Source: Pelagibacteraceae bacterium
GTDB taxonomy: Bacteria > Pseudomonadota > Alphaproteobacteria > HIMB59 > GCA-002718135
NCBI GenBank assembly: GCA_002717485.1
Contig: PBDW01000008.1
Location: forward strand, 1-64,000
Length of the DNA: 64,000 nucleotides
Reading direction: 5' to 3'
Part shown: in pieces, positions 27,320 to 37,457 of the stretch
Layout: every line of letters begins with the position of its first letter
Position numbering within the stretch: position 1 is the first letter of the stretch
Notes under the pieces: model-generated
Database searches by the model: none
What the model was told of the DNA's origin: nothing
What the model saw: the letters and a program-made list of their open reading frames with translations, nothing else
Made by a program: the position numbers and the translations under genes

Positions 27320-28126
27320 CTAAATTCCTAAAACATCCTTCATTGAATAGATGCCTGATTTCTTAGAAATAATCCATTCCGCTGCCTTTATTGCACCATT
27401 TACAAAAATGGATCTGTTGCTAGTCTTGTGGGAGAGTGAAAGCTGATCATGGTTGCCTAGGAAATTTACTGTGTGTTCGCCTTGTATTTCTCCAGCTCTT
27501 AAAACAGCAAAACCTATATCACCAGCTTTTCTGGCAAGCTTATTGTTCGTCCTATCAAAAATTTTTTTATCATCAAAATTAACCGATCTTCCCCGCGCAA
27601 CGGCTTCTCCTAAGGAAATTGCTGTGCCAGATGGAGCGTCAATTTTATGTTTATGATGAATTTCAAATATTTCAGCATCGTATTCATCTTCATTCAACTT
27701 TTTTGCTGCATCTTCAACCAAGTTTAAAAGCAGATTAACGCCTATGCTCATATTATATGATTGTACTAATGGAATGCTTAAGGAAACCTCCTTAATTAAA
27801 TCTTTTGTTTTTCTTGTTAATCCAGTTGTTCCTATAACCATTGGTGTTTTCAGATCAGAGGCTATTAAAAGATTTTTTTCAGTTGATTCTGGAGTTGTAA
27901 AGTCAATAATAACTTGAGATGCCTTAAATACATCGTGTGGGTTATCGGTTAATAATTCGCTAATATCCAAATCTAAAATTGTTCCAATAGATTTACCTAT
28001 GTTGGGATTTGATTTAATCTCAAACCCTCCGGAAAATTGCAAATTTGGGTTATTGTTAACTGCCTTAAGAAGCTCTTTGCCCATTCTTCCCAAACAGCCT
28101 GCTATACCTATTTTTGTTTTTGTCAT
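27320..28126 (-). CDS. dapB: 4-hydroxy-tetrahydrodipicolinate reductase
   Basis: A 268-residue lysine/diaminopimelate pathway enzyme. The Rossmann motif GIAGCLGRMG is at the N-terminus, VIGTTGL in the middle, and the catalytic and substrate-binding segment EIHHKHKIDAPSGTA is complete. It sits between dnaJ and nth, a frequent alphaproteobacterial order. Confidence 0.95.
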   Translation of the reverse strand: MTKTKIGIAGCLGRMGKELLKAVNNNPNLQFSGGFEIKSNPNIGKSIGTILDLDISELLTDNPHDVFKASQVIIDFTTPESTEKNLLIASDLKTPMVIGTTGLTRKTKDLIKEVSLSIPLVQSYNMSIGVNLLLNLVEDAAKKLNEDEYDAEIFEIHHKHKIDAPSGTAISLGEAVARGRSVNFDDKKIFDRTNNKLARKAGDIGFAVLRAGEIQGEHTVNFLGNHDQLSLSHKTSNRSIFVNGAIKAAEWIISKKSGIYSMKDVLGI

Positions 28127-28176
28127 AAATTTCTCTTATAATTTGAATTAATGAAAAAGATATAATTAAATTTAAA

Positions 28177-29304
28177 CTAAATTTTCCAAGTTTCCCTTAA
28201 CTTTTCAAAAAAGCCCCTGCTTTTTGGGCTGTGGGTCTTTCCAGAGCCCCCTTCTTTTTCAAATTGACTAAGAATTTCTTTCTGTTTTTTTGTCAAATTA
28301 ACTGGAATCTCAACATTGATTTCAACATACATATCTCCGAGCTTACTGTGACGTAGTATGGGCATACCCTTACCTTTTAATCTAAATTGTTGTAACGGTT
28401 GGGTGCCTGGTGGTATTTTAAGAATAGCTTTTTTACCCTCGATAGTGGGAACCTCTATTTCTCCTCCAATTATAGCAGAAAAAACTGATATTGGAATTTG
28501 ACAATAAATATTACTATTTTGTCTTACAAAAAATTTATGTTCTGAAACGTTAATAAAAATATATAAATCTCCTTTATCCCCGCCTCGCTGTCCATGTTCA
28601 CCCTCTCCAGCAATTCTAATTCTTGTTTCATTATCAACCCCTGCCGGTATAGTAACTGAAATTGTTTTTTGTTTTTGAATAATTCCTGTGCCTGAACATT
28701 TCAAGCAAGGATTACGTATGGACTCTCCGGCACCTCCACAGGTTGAACAAGTTCGTTCAATTGTAAAAAATCCTGAGGAAGATCTAACTTTTCCATAACC
28801 GTTACAGGACGGGCATGTTGAAGGTTTTGATCCTCCTGCGCCTCCGCTTCCTTTGCAAGAATCACACTCTACAGAACTTGGTATTTTTATCGAAGTTTTT
28901 TTACCTAAAAAAGCCTCTTGCAAGGAAATTGTCATATTAAAACGTACATCGTTTCCTCTAGCACGTCTTTGGGCATTTCCTGCTCCTCCAAAACCTCCAC
29001 CAAAAAACTCTTCAAATATGTCGCCAAAACCAGATGAAAAATCTCCAAATCCAGACTGCCCGCCACCCATACCGCCCTGATTAAAAGCAGCGTGACCAAA
29101 TTGATCATAGGCAGATTTTTTTTGAGGATCCCTAAGAATTTCGTAGGCTCCGCTTATTTCTTTAAATTTTTTTTCTGCTTCTTTGTTACCCTTATTTTGA
29201 TCGGGGTGATATTTCATTGCCAGTTTGCGATAGGCTTTTTTAATTTCGCTTTCACTTGAGTTTTTTGAAACTCCCAGAACTTCATAAAAATCTTTATCCG
29301 CCAT
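28177..29304 (-). CDS. dnaJ: Chaperone DnaJ
   Basis: A 375-residue DnaK co-chaperone. The J domain has the HPD triad (KYHPDQNKG) at about residue 33; a Gly/Phe-rich linker follows to about residue 105; then four CxxCxGxG zinc repeats ([32 protein letters not shown]) and the C-terminal substrate-binding domains. It is 44 bases downstream of dnaK on the same strand and probably read from the dnaK promoter. Confidence 0.97.
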   Translation of the reverse strand: MADKDFYEVLGVSKNSSESEIKKAYRKLAMKYHPDQNKGNKEAEKKFKEISGAYEILRDPQKKSAYDQFGHAAFNQGGMGGGQSGFGDFSSGFGDIFEEFFGGGFGGAGNAQRRARGNDVRFNMTISLQEAFLGKKTSIKIPSSVECDSCKGSGGAGGSKPSTCPSCNGYGKVRSSSGFFTIERTCSTCGGAGESIRNPCLKCSGTGIIQKQKTISVTIPAGVDNETRIRIAGEGEHGQRGGDKGDLYIFINVSEHKFFVRQNSNIYCQIPISVFSAIIGGEIEVPTIEGKKAILKIPPGTQPLQQFRLKGKGMPILRHSKLGDMYVEINVEIPVNLTKKQKEILSQFEKEGGSGKTHSPKSRGFFEKLRETWKI

Positions 29305-29348
29305 ATAGCAACCCTAGTTTATAAAAAGCGAATTTATATTACAACTTT

Positions 29349-31259
29349 TTATTTTTTACTATCGTCCACTTCTTCAAAATCAGCGTCAACAACTTTTTCA
29401 TCCTTTTCTTTTTTTTCAGAAGACGGTTCACCCGTTGTTTCAGCTTGAGGATTTGCATCTTTCTTGTACATCGCCTCGCCCAACTTCATTGATGATTGAA
29501 CTAGTTTTTCAGTTTTTGATTTAATGTCATCTAAATCTTCACTGTCTTTTATTTTTTTTAATTCTTCTAAGTCTGATTCTATCGCTTTCTTGTCTGCTTC
29601 GGATATTTTGTCTCCGTGTTCTTTAATATTTTTTTCTGTTTGATGTATGATGCTGTCAGCTTGATTTTTTGCATCTACTAACTCTCTTTTTTTCTTATCC
29701 TGTTCGGCATTTTCTTCAGCTTCTTTAACCATTTTTTCTATTTCTTCTTCTGACAAGCCTCCTGATGCTTGAATTTTAATTTGCTGCTCTTTGCCTGTTG
29801 ATTTATCTTTTGCTGAAACATTAACAATACCGTTTGCGTCAATATCAAAAGTTACCTCGATTTGCGGTATGCCTCTTGGTGAAGGGGGGATTCCTACTAA
29901 GTCAAAGTTACCGAGCAGCTTATTGTCCGATGCCATTTCTCTTTCTCCCTGCAAAACACGGATGGTAACGGCATTTTGATTATCTTCGGCTGTCGAAAAT
30001 ACCTGACTCTTTTTTGTTGGTATTGTAGTATTTTTATCAATTAAACGAGTAAACACGCCTCCTAGTGTTTCAATTCCAAGTGATAGGGGCGTTACATCAA
30101 GTAATAAAACATCCTTGATATCGCCCTGAAGAACCCCTGCCTGAATTGCTGCGCCTATAGCAACAACTTCGTCCGGATTAACCCCTCTGCTTGGCTCTTT
30201 CCCAAAAAATGTTTTAACCATTTCAATTATCTTTGGCATTCTTGTCATGCCACCCACAAGAATTACCTCGTTAATATCAGAAGCTTTTAGGCCAGCATCC
30301 TTTAAAGCTTGCTCACATGGTTTTGTAGTGCGTGTTACCAAATCTTCTACTATTGCTTCAAGTTTTGCCCTTGAAAGTTTTATGTTTAAATGTTTTGGAC
30401 CAGACTGATCGGCTGTGATGAAGGGTAAGTTTACTTCTGTTTCTGTGCTGCTTGATAATTCAATTTTTGCCTTTTCAGCACCTTCCTTGAGTCTTTGAAG
30501 GGCTAGTTTATCTCCTCTAAGGTCAACTCCGGTATCTTTCTTAAATTCATCTGCTAAATAATTTATTATTTGTATATCAAAATCTTCTCCACCTAAATGA
30601 GTGTCGCCATTTGTAGACTTGACTTCAAATACACCGTCTCCAATTTCAAGAATTGAAATATCAAATGTTCCGCCGCCAAGATCATATACAGCAACAATAC
30701 CCGTTTTCTTTTTATCTAATCCATATGCTAAAGCGGCTGCTGTTGGTTCATTAATTATTCTTAAAACTTCTAAGCCTGCAATTTTTCCCGCATCTTTAGT
30801 TGCCTGTCTTTGTGAGTCGTTAAAATATGCAGGTACGGTTATTACTGCTTGTGTTATTTTGTCTCCTAAATAATTTTCAGCTGTTTCTTTCATCTTTTGA
30901 AGAATATATGCGCTAATTTGGCTCGGACTATATTTTGTTTTACCACCCTCTACCCACGCATCTCCGTTGTCACCCTTTACAATTTTAAAGGGCACTAGTC
31001 CTTGGTCGGCTTTTATGTTTGAGTCGCTAAAAGATCTGCCAATAAGTCTTTTTATCGCAAACAATGTGTTTTCGGGATTTGTAACTGCCTGCCTCTTAGC
31101 AGATTGACCGACTAATTTTTCTCCAGCATCAGTAAAAGCAACCATAGAGGGTGTTGTTCTTGTGCCTTCAGCATTTTCTATAACTTTGGCACTTTTACCA
31201 TCCATTACAGAAACGCAAGAATTTGTAGTCCCCAAATCTATTCCTATTACTTTAGCCAT
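29349..31259 (-). CDS. dnaK: Chaperone DnaK (Hsp70)
   Basis: A 636-residue Hsp70. The ATPase starts with [11 protein letters not shown] and includes the phosphate loops [14 protein letters not shown] and [10 protein letters not shown]; the linker [16 protein letters not shown] leads to the substrate domain, and an acidic tail ends in [10 protein letters not shown]. It works with DnaJ and GrpE, both encoded beside it. An RpoH-type promoter lies about 50 bases upstream in the grpE-dnaK gap, so dnaK can be transcribed apart from grpE. Confidence 0.98.
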   Translation of the reverse strand: MAKVIGIDLGTTNSCVSVMDGKSAKVIENAEGTRTTPSMVAFTDAGEKLVGQSAKRQAVTNPENTLFAIKRLIGRSFSDSNIKADQGLVPFKIVKGDNGDAWVEGGKTKYSPSQISAYILQKMKETAENYLGDKITQAVITVPAYFNDSQRQATKDAGKIAGLEVLRIINEPTAAALAYGLDKKKTGIVAVYDLGGGTFDISILEIGDGVFEVKSTNGDTHLGGEDFDIQIINYLADEFKKDTGVDLRGDKLALQRLKEGAEKAKIELSSSTETEVNLPFITADQSGPKHLNIKLSRAKLEAIVEDLVTRTTKPCEQALKDAGLKASDINEVILVGGMTRMPKIIEMVKTFFGKEPSRGVNPDEVVAIGAAIQAGVLQGDIKDVLLLDVTPLSLGIETLGGVFTRLIDKNTTIPTKKSQVFSTAEDNQNAVTIRVLQGEREMASDNKLLGNFDLVGIPPSPRGIPQIEVTFDIDANGIVNVSAKDKSTGKEQQIKIQASGGLSEEEIEKMVKEAEENAEQDKKKRELVDAKNQADSIIHQTEKNIKEHGDKISEADKKAIESDLEELKKIKDSEDLDDIKSKTEKLVQSSMKLGEAMYKKDANPQAETTGEPSSEKKEKDEKVVDADFEEVDDSKK

Positions 31260-31311
31260 TATAAATTCCCGATTTTTAAATTATCTAATTTTATGAATTT
31301 CATTTTGATTT

Positions 31312-31339
31312 ATATGGGCATAAGAAAAATTAATACAAG
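31312..31339 (-). promoter_or_regulatory. Heat-shock (RpoH/sigma32-type) promoter before dnaK
   Basis: Leftward, CTTGTAT and GCCCATAT are 13 bases apart. Against the sigma32 consensus CTTGAAA-N13/14-CCCCATNT the first element matches 5 of 7 and the second 7 of 8. It lies in the 106-base gap between grpE and dnaK, about 53 bases before the ATG. Confidence 0.7.
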
Positions 31340-31365
31340 TTTTGCAAGAAAAAATAATATTTTTG

Positions 31366-31965
31366 TTACTCTGCCTCACTTTTATTGCGTTTTTTCTTAG
31401 ATACCCCTACCATTGAGGGTCTAAGAAGCCTCTCATGCATCATATATCCTGTTTGTAGCTCCTGGACTACAGTTCCGGGCTCTACCTCATCAGATTCAAT
31501 TTCCATCATTGCCTGATGAATGTTGTGGTCAAATTTTTTATCCAAGGCTTCAATTTTCTTTATTCCATTTTTTTCTAAAACCGTCATTAACTCTTGATGT
31601 ACCATTCTAATACCGTTTATAAGATTTTGACTCTTGTTATGATTATCATCTTTTTCACTAAGACTTGCTATGGCTCTTGACAGATTGTCACATGGGGACA
31701 AGATATCTCTAGCAAAACCCATGCTACCAAATCTCAATGAATCAATTTTTTCCTTTTCTGACCTTTTTCTTAAATTTTCCATTTCAGCTAAAAGACGAAG
31801 TCTTTCATCTCTTAATTTTTCTAATTCTTGTTCCAATTCGTTGGGTTCATCGTTATTTGGTTGCGTGTTCTTGTTTTTATTCTTGTCGTCAGAATCATCT
31901 TTCTTCAGGGTCTCGTTAGAGTTTTCCTTTAAATTTTCCTTTTTATTTTTCGTTTTCTTGTTCAT
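31366..31965 (-). CDS. grpE: Nucleotide exchange factor GrpE
   Basis: A 199-residue DnaK partner that drives ADP release. The first ~45 residues are a low-complexity, Lys/Asn/Asp/Glu-rich tail; a long coiled coil (LEQELEKLRDERLRLLAEME, then NLRKR) follows, and the beta domain contains NGIRMVHQEL, HNIHQAMMEI and MMHERLLRPSMV. It is first of grpE-dnaK-dnaJ, divergent from rph. Confidence 0.95.
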   Translation of the reverse strand: MNKKTKNKKENLKENSNETLKKDDSDDKNKNKNTQPNNDEPNELEQELEKLRDERLRLLAEMENLRKRSEKEKIDSLRFGSMGFARDILSPCDNLSRAIASLSEKDDNHNKSQNLINGIRMVHQELMTVLEKNGIKKIEALDKKFDHNIHQAMMEIESDEVEPGTVVQELQTGYMMHERLLRPSMVGVSKKKRNKSEAE

Positions 31966-31986
31966 TGTTTAATATTATTAACTACT

Positions 31987-32015
31987 ATTTGGATAGTAAG
32001 TTCCTTAATTTCAAG
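31987..32015 (-). promoter_or_regulatory. Heat-shock (RpoH/sigma32-type) promoter before grpE
   Basis: A perfect -35 element CTTGAAA is followed after 14 bases by ATCCAAAT, a weaker match to CCCCATNT. It sits in the 66-base gap shared with the divergent rph gene, about 22 bases before the grpE ATG. Confidence 0.55.
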
Positions 32016-32031
32016 ATATACTTAAAAATAT

Positions 32032-32751
32032 ATGCGCAAAGATAGATTGCCAAATCAGCTAAGAAATATTGAATTTATAGTTAATTTCAACAACTACGCC
32101 GAAGGGTCGTGTTTGGCAAAATTTGGAAATACGCATGTTATTTGTACAGCAACCATTGAAGAAAAAATCCCTCCTTGGTTAAAAAACAAAGGTTTGGGCT
32201 GGATTACTGCAGAATACGGTATGATACCCAGATCGACATCAACCAGGATGGACAGGGAGGCATCAAGAGGCAAGCAAAGCGGTAGAACAAATGAGATTCA
32301 GCGTCTAATAGGGCGCAGTCTTAGATCAATTGTTGATATGGAAAAAATTGGGGAAAGACAAATTAAAATTGACTGCGATGTTATACAGGCAGATGGAGGA
32401 ACGCGAACCGCATCAATTAGTGGCGCATTTCTAGCTCTCGCTATAGCAATAAAAAAATTTAAAACTTCATTCAATATTAAAGAACAAATAATAAAAGAAA
32501 GCATAGCCGCGGTATCGTGCGGCATAATTGACAATGATATATATTTAGACCTAGATTATAGTGAGGATTCTTCAGCGGATGTAGATGCCAATTTTGTAAT
32601 GAGTGAAAATAAAAAAATAATTGAGGTTCAGTCTACCGCTGAGGGAAATCCATTTTCAAAAGAACAGTTTATCGAAATGATGGACTTAGCTTATAACGGT
32701 ATAAGCTTAATTATAAAAAAACAAAAAGATATTCTGGGCAAAATTGAATAG
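32032..32751 (+). CDS. rph: Ribonuclease PH
   Basis: A 239-residue phosphorolytic 3'-exonuclease that trims tRNA ends. GSCLAKFGNTHVICTA, WITAEYGMIPRST, RIGRSL-type RLIGRSLRSIVD, and DCDVIQADGGTRTASISGA are intact. It overlaps rdgB by 8 bases, a pairing common in alphaproteobacteria, next to the heat-shock genes. Confidence 0.96.
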   Translation: MRKDRLPNQLRNIEFIVNFNNYAEGSCLAKFGNTHVICTATIEEKIPPWLKNKGLGWITAEYGMIPRSTSTRMDREASRGKQSGRTNEIQRLIGRSLRSIVDMEKIGERQIKIDCDVIQADGGTRTASISGAFLALAIAIKKFKTSFNIKEQIIKESIAAVSCGIIDNDIYLDLDYSEDSSADVDANFVMSENKKIIEVQSTAEGNPFSKEQFIEMMDLAYNGISLIIKKQKDILGKIE

Positions 32752-33337
32752 AAAAACTTTATTAATATTTTCTAGTAATAAAAATAAAATTAATGAGATA
32801 AAAAAATTTCTTCCTAAAAAGAAATATTATTTTAAAAACATTAAATCATTAAAAGAGAGTGCTGCCCCCAAAGAAACTGGAAAATCTTTTGCTGAAAATG
32901 CCAAAATTAAATCCAAATTTGGTTATAAAATTTATGGCATTCCCTGTATTGCAGACGATTCAGGAATATCTATAAGAGCACTAAGCGGAAAACCCGGAAT
33001 ATATTCAAATCGTTTTCAAAAAGAAAATGGTGGTTATAAAAAGAGCTTTAAAAAAATTATACTTGCTACAAAGAAAAAAAATAATAATTTTGCTTATTTT
33101 ACGTGTGTGATATCCTTAACATACGATAAAAATAAAACTGTGACATTCACCGGCAAAAAAAATGGTGTAATAACAGATTTGCCTTTGGGAAAAAGGGGGT
33201 TTGGCTATGATCCAATATTTAAACCTGAAAAAAGTAAAAAGACATACGGTCAAATGATAAAAAAAGAAAAGATGAAAAATAGCCATAGATCTATAGCATT
33301 AAAAAAATTAAATACTTTTTTAAAAAGAATTAATTAA
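32744..33337 (+). CDS. rdgB: RdgB/HAM1 XTP/dITP diphosphatase
   Basis: A 197-residue house-cleaning enzyme removing ITP, dITP and XTP. FSSNKNKINEIKKFL is the nucleotide-binding start, IADDSGISIRALSGKPGIYS the active-site region, and LPLGKRGFGYDPIF the family's C-terminal signature. The start is a TTG within the rph stop region. The protein is unusually lysine-rich, in keeping with its AT-rich DNA. Its 3' end overlaps the convergent lpoA-like gene by 8 bases. Confidence 0.93.
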   Translation: MNRKTLLIFSSNKNKINEIKKFLPKKKYYFKNIKSLKESAAPKETGKSFAENAKIKSKFGYKIYGIPCIADDSGISIRALSGKPGIYSNRFQKENGGYKKSFKKIILATKKKNNNFAYFTCVISLTYDKNKTVTFTGKKNGVITDLPLGKRGFGYDPIFKPEKSKKTYGQMIKKEKMKNSHRSIALKKLNTFLKRIN

Positions 33338-34595
33338 TTTTTTGTGCATAACCATTGTCAATTTGTAAAATTGACAAGTCCCTACTTATAATATTATTTA
33401 TAATTGAAAAACTACCGTCTAAGCCAAAAAAATTATTATTATCCTTTAGAAACAATTTGACGTCTTGAATGTTATTAAAATTATTAACAAGATAGTTTGT
33501 TAAGCTGACCACATCATACATAACTGTTGTTGTTCTTGGCGGAGGAACGCTATGCAATTCTCTGTATTGAGAAATAAATTCTTGTCTATTGGATGACTCA
33601 ACTCCTGGGAAAATTGCTCCCTGAAGAGATGGCTCATCAAAAAAACTTTTGTCGTCCCAGAGTCCTGTTCCAACAAATTGGACTGTTTTTTGGTCAATGT
33701 CGTAAAAAGTTAAGAGAGGCGCTATCTCTAAAATCCTTATGTTCCCATCGCTTATTATAAGGTGATTGAAATCAAGATTTCCAATTGTTTCAAAAGCTTC
33801 GAGCTTTTTCAGAGATGCCAACGAGACTTCATCATTTCTTTCTTTTAATAATTTTTTTTGCCTTTCCAATTCACTCTTTCTGTATTCGTATTTAGATATT
33901 TGTTTAATAACTGATCTAATATTTTCAAGATTTTCATTGTAAGCAAGTCTATAAATAAGTGTGGATTTGCTTTTAGAGGAATAATTATCGATTATTGAAT
34001 TTAAATACCTACCATAATTATTATCAGGATATATTAAGGCTAATTTATCTGATTCATTCAAATGCAAAAAAATTCTTTTTAAGTCATCTTCAATAAAAAA
34101 ATTAAATAAATATACGCAATCTCCTGCAAGAGACCTATCAGCCGCAAATGAAAAAATTATTACATCTCTTTTACAATATTGTTTAATATTTCTTGTATAC
34201 TGAGACGAAAGTGGGCCTATAAAAATTTTTCCACTTTCCGCATATTGTGAAAAAATTTCATCTATTTCTTTTTCATTTGAAAAACGGTCAATTTTAAATT
34301 TTATAGAGTCATCATCTATATTATAAACTGCCAGCTCAAGTGTGTTTAAAAAGCTGTTGGTTGTATAGTTTTTATTTTCTTTTATTGGCAGAACTACGTG
34401 AACAGTTTCACTTAGAATTTTTTCCGAATTTTTTGAAATCGTTTTTGTTTGTATAGTTTCTTTTTGATCAGTGTTTAAATTAACAGGCTTCTCTTCATTT
34501 TTTTTTATAAATGAATTTTCAATAATTTTATAGTTTTGTGCTATACAAGAAGAAAGAATAAACGAAAATATAGATATAAATAATATTTTTTTCAT
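33330..34595 (-). CDS. lpoA: LpoA-like penicillin-binding protein activator lipoprotein
   Basis: The ORF track starts 56 codons too early; the real start is the ATG at 34595, giving 421 residues that open with MKKILFISIFSFILSSC, a lipoprotein signal with lipobox LSSC. The rest is a periplasmic-binding-protein fold (IFIGPLSSQYTRNIK, LIYPDNNYGRYLNSI, QFVGTGLWDD), as in the LpoA C-terminal domain; the N-terminal TPR domain of E. coli LpoA is lacking, normal for alphaproteobacteria. It is divergent from rsmI, as expected, but the two ATGs are only one base apart, so each promoter must lie in the other gene. Confidence 0.87.
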   Translation of the reverse strand: MKKILFISIFSFILSSCIAQNYKIIENSFIKKNEEKPVNLNTDQKETIQTKTISKNSEKILSETVHVVLPIKENKNYTTNSFLNTLELAVYNIDDDSIKFKIDRFSNEKEIDEIFSQYAESGKIFIGPLSSQYTRNIKQYCKRDVIIFSFAADRSLAGDCVYLFNFFIEDDLKRIFLHLNESDKLALIYPDNNYGRYLNSIIDNYSSKSKSTLIYRLAYNENLENIRSVIKQISKYEYRKSELERQKKLLKERNDEVSLASLKKLEAFETIGNLDFNHLIISDGNIRILEIAPLLTFYDIDQKTVQFVGTGLWDDKSFFDEPSLQGAIFPGVESSNRQEFISQYRELHSVPPPRTTTVMYDVVSLTNYLVNNFNNIQDVKLFLKDNNNFFGLDGSFSIINNIISRDLSILQIDNGYAQKIN

Positions 34596-34596
34596 A

Positions 34597-35457
34597 ATGA
34601 TTAAAAAACAAATTTCATATAAAAATGGTTTGTATCTTGTTTCAACCCCTATTGGAAACCTACAGGATATATCCCTAAGAGCAATAGAAATTTTAAAGAA
34701 ATCAAAATTAATATTATGTGAAAATCGTTTACATTGTCTAAAATTACTAAACAAATATGACATAAAAAAGAAACTTATTTCAATACACGATTACAATGAA
34801 AAAGAGGTTTTTGAAAAAATATTCTCTGACCTAAATGATTCGCTAGTATGCTTAATAACAGATTCTGGATCGCCTTTAATTTCTGATCCGGGATATAGGC
34901 TAGTAAATTGCTGTATTAAAAAAAACATATATGTAACATCAATTCCAGGGGCTTCGGCGGTTATAGCATCTCTTCAATTATCAGGAATGCCTTCGAATAA
35001 ATTCACATTTAATGGTTTTATTCCTAAAAAGTTACAACAGGCAAAAGATTTATTGATCTCAACTAAAAATAATAGTGAAACTCAAATTTTTTTTTCTTCA
35101 TCGCATAGATTAAAACAAAATATTGACCTTATCCAAAAAATATATGGCAATAGAAAAATGGCCGTATTAAAGGAGTTAACAAAAATTAATGAGGAGGCTG
35201 TAAGAACTGACGTTGGGGATATGTTAGAAAGGATTAATCAAAAAAAATTCACCGTTAGGGGTGAATTTGTAATTATATTAAGTGGTGATGAGGGTGGCGG
35301 GGTTGCCGAAATAAATAGCGATATTTTAAAGATCTTAAGCATTTTACTAAAAAAATTTAGTTTGACTGATGCCGTAAGGATAGTTCATAAACTAACAGGG
35401 TTATCAAAAAAAGAACTTTATGAAAGAGCCTTGTCTGAAAAAAACAATGATCCATAA
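34597..35457 (+). CDS. rsmI: 16S rRNA (cytidine-1402-2'-O)-methyltransferase
   Basis: A 286-residue SAM enzyme of the tetrapyrrole-methylase fold that methylates C1402 of 16S rRNA. LVSTPIGNLQDISLRAIE at the N-terminus, LITDSGSPLISDPGYRLV and SIPGASAVIASL are diagnostic. It starts one base from the divergent lpoA-like ATG and overlaps the BON lipoprotein gene by 11 bases. yraN, often found between rsmI and the BON gene, is absent. Confidence 0.95.
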   Translation: MIKKQISYKNGLYLVSTPIGNLQDISLRAIEILKKSKLILCENRLHCLKLLNKYDIKKKLISIHDYNEKEVFEKIFSDLNDSLVCLITDSGSPLISDPGYRLVNCCIKKNIYVTSIPGASAVIASLQLSGMPSNKFTFNGFIPKKLQQAKDLLISTKNNSETQIFFSSSHRLKQNIDLIQKIYGNRKMAVLKELTKINEEAVRTDVGDMLERINQKKFTVRGEFVIILSGDEGGGVAEINSDILKILSILLKKFSLTDAVRIVHKLTGLSKKELYERALSEKNNDP

Positions 35458-36031
35458 AAATTTTCATATATTTTTATTTATAATTTTAATAGGATTGCAG
35501 TCATGTAGCCCTATGGGCGTAATAAACACCACTGTCGGGGCAGGAACAGTGGTGGCAGAAAGCGGCAGAACTGTTGGAGAAGCAGTTGATGACACTGGAA
35601 TAAAAATACATATCGCTCAAAAATTTATTAAATCCTCAAAAGGAATATTTGTAGACATTGATACTTCTGTTAGAGCAGGGACTGTTTTGTTGACGGGAAT
35701 TGTAGAGGATCAAGAAACAAGGATTGAAGCGGTAAAATTAGTTTGGGAGGTAGAGGGAGTTAATGAGGTTATTAATGAGATAGAGGTAGGCAACAAACAA
35801 AACCTTAAAGAATATGCGAAGGATTTATGGATCTCAACAAAGGTTCGCGCTATGACTCTTGACGAACTTGGGTTAGATGTAATCACTTATAATTTTGAAA
35901 CCATAAATGGAAAAGTGCATGTAATGGGAATTGCCAGGAATTTAGAAGAAAGCAACAGGGTTATAAATACTATAAGAAGGGTCAGGGGTGTAAAAGAAGT
36001 TGCTAACCACATAATTCTTCCAGAAGCTTAA
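35447..36031 (+). CDS. BON-domain outer-membrane lipoprotein (DolP-like)
   Basis: Counting from the ATG at 35447, 194 residues with a lipoprotein signal ending in LQSC. Two BON domains follow: DTGIKIHIAQKFI through GVNEVINEIEVG, and DLWISTKVRAMTLDE through GVKEVANHIIL. This matches DolP (YraP), which maintains outer-membrane integrity, and the rsmI neighbourhood agrees. The start at 35420 in the track would add nine residues before a normal signal peptide and is less likely. Confidence 0.87.
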   Translation: MIHKNFHIFLFIILIGLQSCSPMGVINTTVGAGTVVAESGRTVGEAVDDTGIKIHIAQKFIKSSKGIFVDIDTSVRAGTVLLTGIVEDQETRIEAVKLVWEVEGVNEVINEIEVGNKQNLKEYAKDLWISTKVRAMTLDELGLDVITYNFETINGKVHVMGIARNLEESNRVINTIRRVRGVKEVANHIILPEA

Positions 36032-36033
36032 AT

Positions 36034-36396
36034 TTATTTGTATTTTATTCCTCCGAGATTCTCTCCTCCAATTAAGTGAACGTGAAAATGCGGAACTTCC
36101 TGATTTGCATTAAGACCGTGGTTAGAAATAATTCTATAACCAGATTCTATTAACCCTAATTTTTTAGCTATCATTGCAACTTTATTAAAAAATAACGATA
36201 TATATTCTGGCTCTGCTGTGGTTACAAAGTCGTCAAAAGACCTGTATTCTCTTTTTGGTATGACCAAAACATGCGTATCAGCAATCGGATTAATATCATA
36301 AAAACAAAGAATATCATCATCTTCATAAACCTTTTTACAGGGTATTTCGCTTCTCAATATTTTGGCAAAAATATTTGAATTATCATATTTAGTCAT
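36034..36396 (-). CDS. HIT-family (HinT-like) nucleotide-binding protein
   Basis: A 120-residue purine nucleoside phosphoramidase-type protein. The histidine triad reads HFHVHLIGG near residue 107, and the N-terminal IFAKILRSEIPCKKVYEDD and AFYDINP-type CFYDINPIADTHVLVIPK are typical. It overlaps hisE by 8 bases at the end of the histidine operon; the exact cellular substrate is unknown. Confidence 0.93.
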   Translation of the reverse strand: MTKYDNSNIFAKILRSEIPCKKVYEDDDILCFYDINPIADTHVLVIPKREYRSFDDFVTTAEPEYISLFFNKVAMIAKKLGLIESGYRIISNHGLNANQEVPHFHVHLIGGENLGGIKYK

Positions 36397-36694
36397 ATTT
36401 AAATCTTGACCTTAATTCTTTGGCAACATCTTTTGGCGAAATCCCTTTTGCTCGCAATAACACTATAATGTGGTATAGCAAATCTGAAACTTCCTCTATG
36501 GTTCTTTTTTTAGAGCCTTTTAGAAAATCAATTGCCAGCTCCGAGCTTTCTTCTAAGACCTTTCTTGCTATATGTTTGTTTCCTTTTTTAAATAATTGTG
36601 AGGTATAAGAGCTTTTCTTAAATTTTGTTTTTCTAGAACTAACAATAGAGTACAGCTCATCTAGAACTTGAAAATTTTTTTGTTTTTTTAACAT
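36389..36694 (-). CDS. hisE: Phosphoribosyl-ATP diphosphatase
   Basis: A 101-residue single-domain HisE (not fused to HisI), second step of histidine synthesis. KVLEESSELAIDFL and EEVSDLLYHIIVLL hold the MazG-like metal-binding acidic residues. It is followed by the HIT gene and preceded by hisF with 7 bases between. Confidence 0.95.
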   Translation of the reverse strand: MLKKQKNFQVLDELYSIVSSRKTKFKKSSYTSQLFKKGNKHIARKVLEESSELAIDFLKGSKKRTIEEVSDLLYHIIVLLRAKGISPKDVAKELRSRFKYD

Positions 36695-36701
36695 TATCTT
36701 C

Positions 36702-37457
36702 TTATATCCTCATAGGTATATTTTTAGCAATAAGATACTCTTTTACTTCAGGAATTTTAATTAATCCAAAATGAAAGACTGAAGCCGCTAACACAGCGCT
36801 TGCCCCTCCCTTTTCTATAGCCTCCTCAAAGTCTCCAAGTTTTCCCGCACCACCACTTGCTATAATTGGCAAATTAATTAAACTACGTATATTATTCAAA
36901 AATTCAATATCAAAACCAAGTTTTGTTCCATCCCTATCCATTGATGTTAATAGAAGCTCTCCGGCGCCAAGATTTTCTATCTCTCTAATCCACTTAACAG
37001 CATCCAGTCCGGTTTTCTGTGTGCCACCGTGAGAATAAACCTCCCATTTATTATTTATAAATTTAAAATCAACAGCAACAACTATGCACTGGTTGCCAAA
37101 CCTATCAGCAGCGTCTCTTATTAGTTTGGGTTCTAATATTCCAGCCGTATTTATGCATACCTTGTCGGCTCCAGCTAAAAGTATTTCCCTAATATCTTCT
37201 ACAGATCTAATTCCGCCACCTATGGTAAGCGGTATAAATACCTGATCGGCGGTTTTTTTAATAACATCTATCATAGTTTTTTTGTTGTCTTTTGTAGCCT
37301 CTATATCAAGAAAACAAATTTCATCTGCGCCACAGTCATTATAGTGCTTTGCCTGTTCAACGGGGTCGCCAGCATCAACTAAATTAATAAAATTTATACC
37401 CTTAACAACTCGTCCATCTTTAACATCTAAACAAGGAATGATTCTGGGCTTAAGCAT
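36702..37457 (-). CDS. hisF: Imidazole glycerol phosphate synthase cyclase subunit
   Basis: A TIM-barrel cyclase, 251 residues from the ATG at 37457 (the track starts nine codons earlier, within hisA). [20 protein letters not shown] is the usual N-terminus with the catalytic Asp; the second Asp is in [10 protein letters not shown]. It pairs with HisH. The start overlaps the hisA end by 8 bases. Confidence 0.97.
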   Translation of the reverse strand: MLKPRIIPCLDVKDGRVVKGINFINLVDAGDPVEQAKHYNDCGADEICFLDIEATKDNKKTMIDVIKKTADQVFIPLTIGGGIRSVEDIREILLAGADKVCINTAGILEPKLIRDAADRFGNQCIVVAVDFKFINNKWEVYSHGGTQKTGLDAVKWIREIENLGAGELLLTSMDRDGTKLGFDIEFLNNIRSLINLPIIASGGAGKLGDFEEAIEKGGASAVLAASVFHFGLIKIPEVKEYLIAKNIPMRI

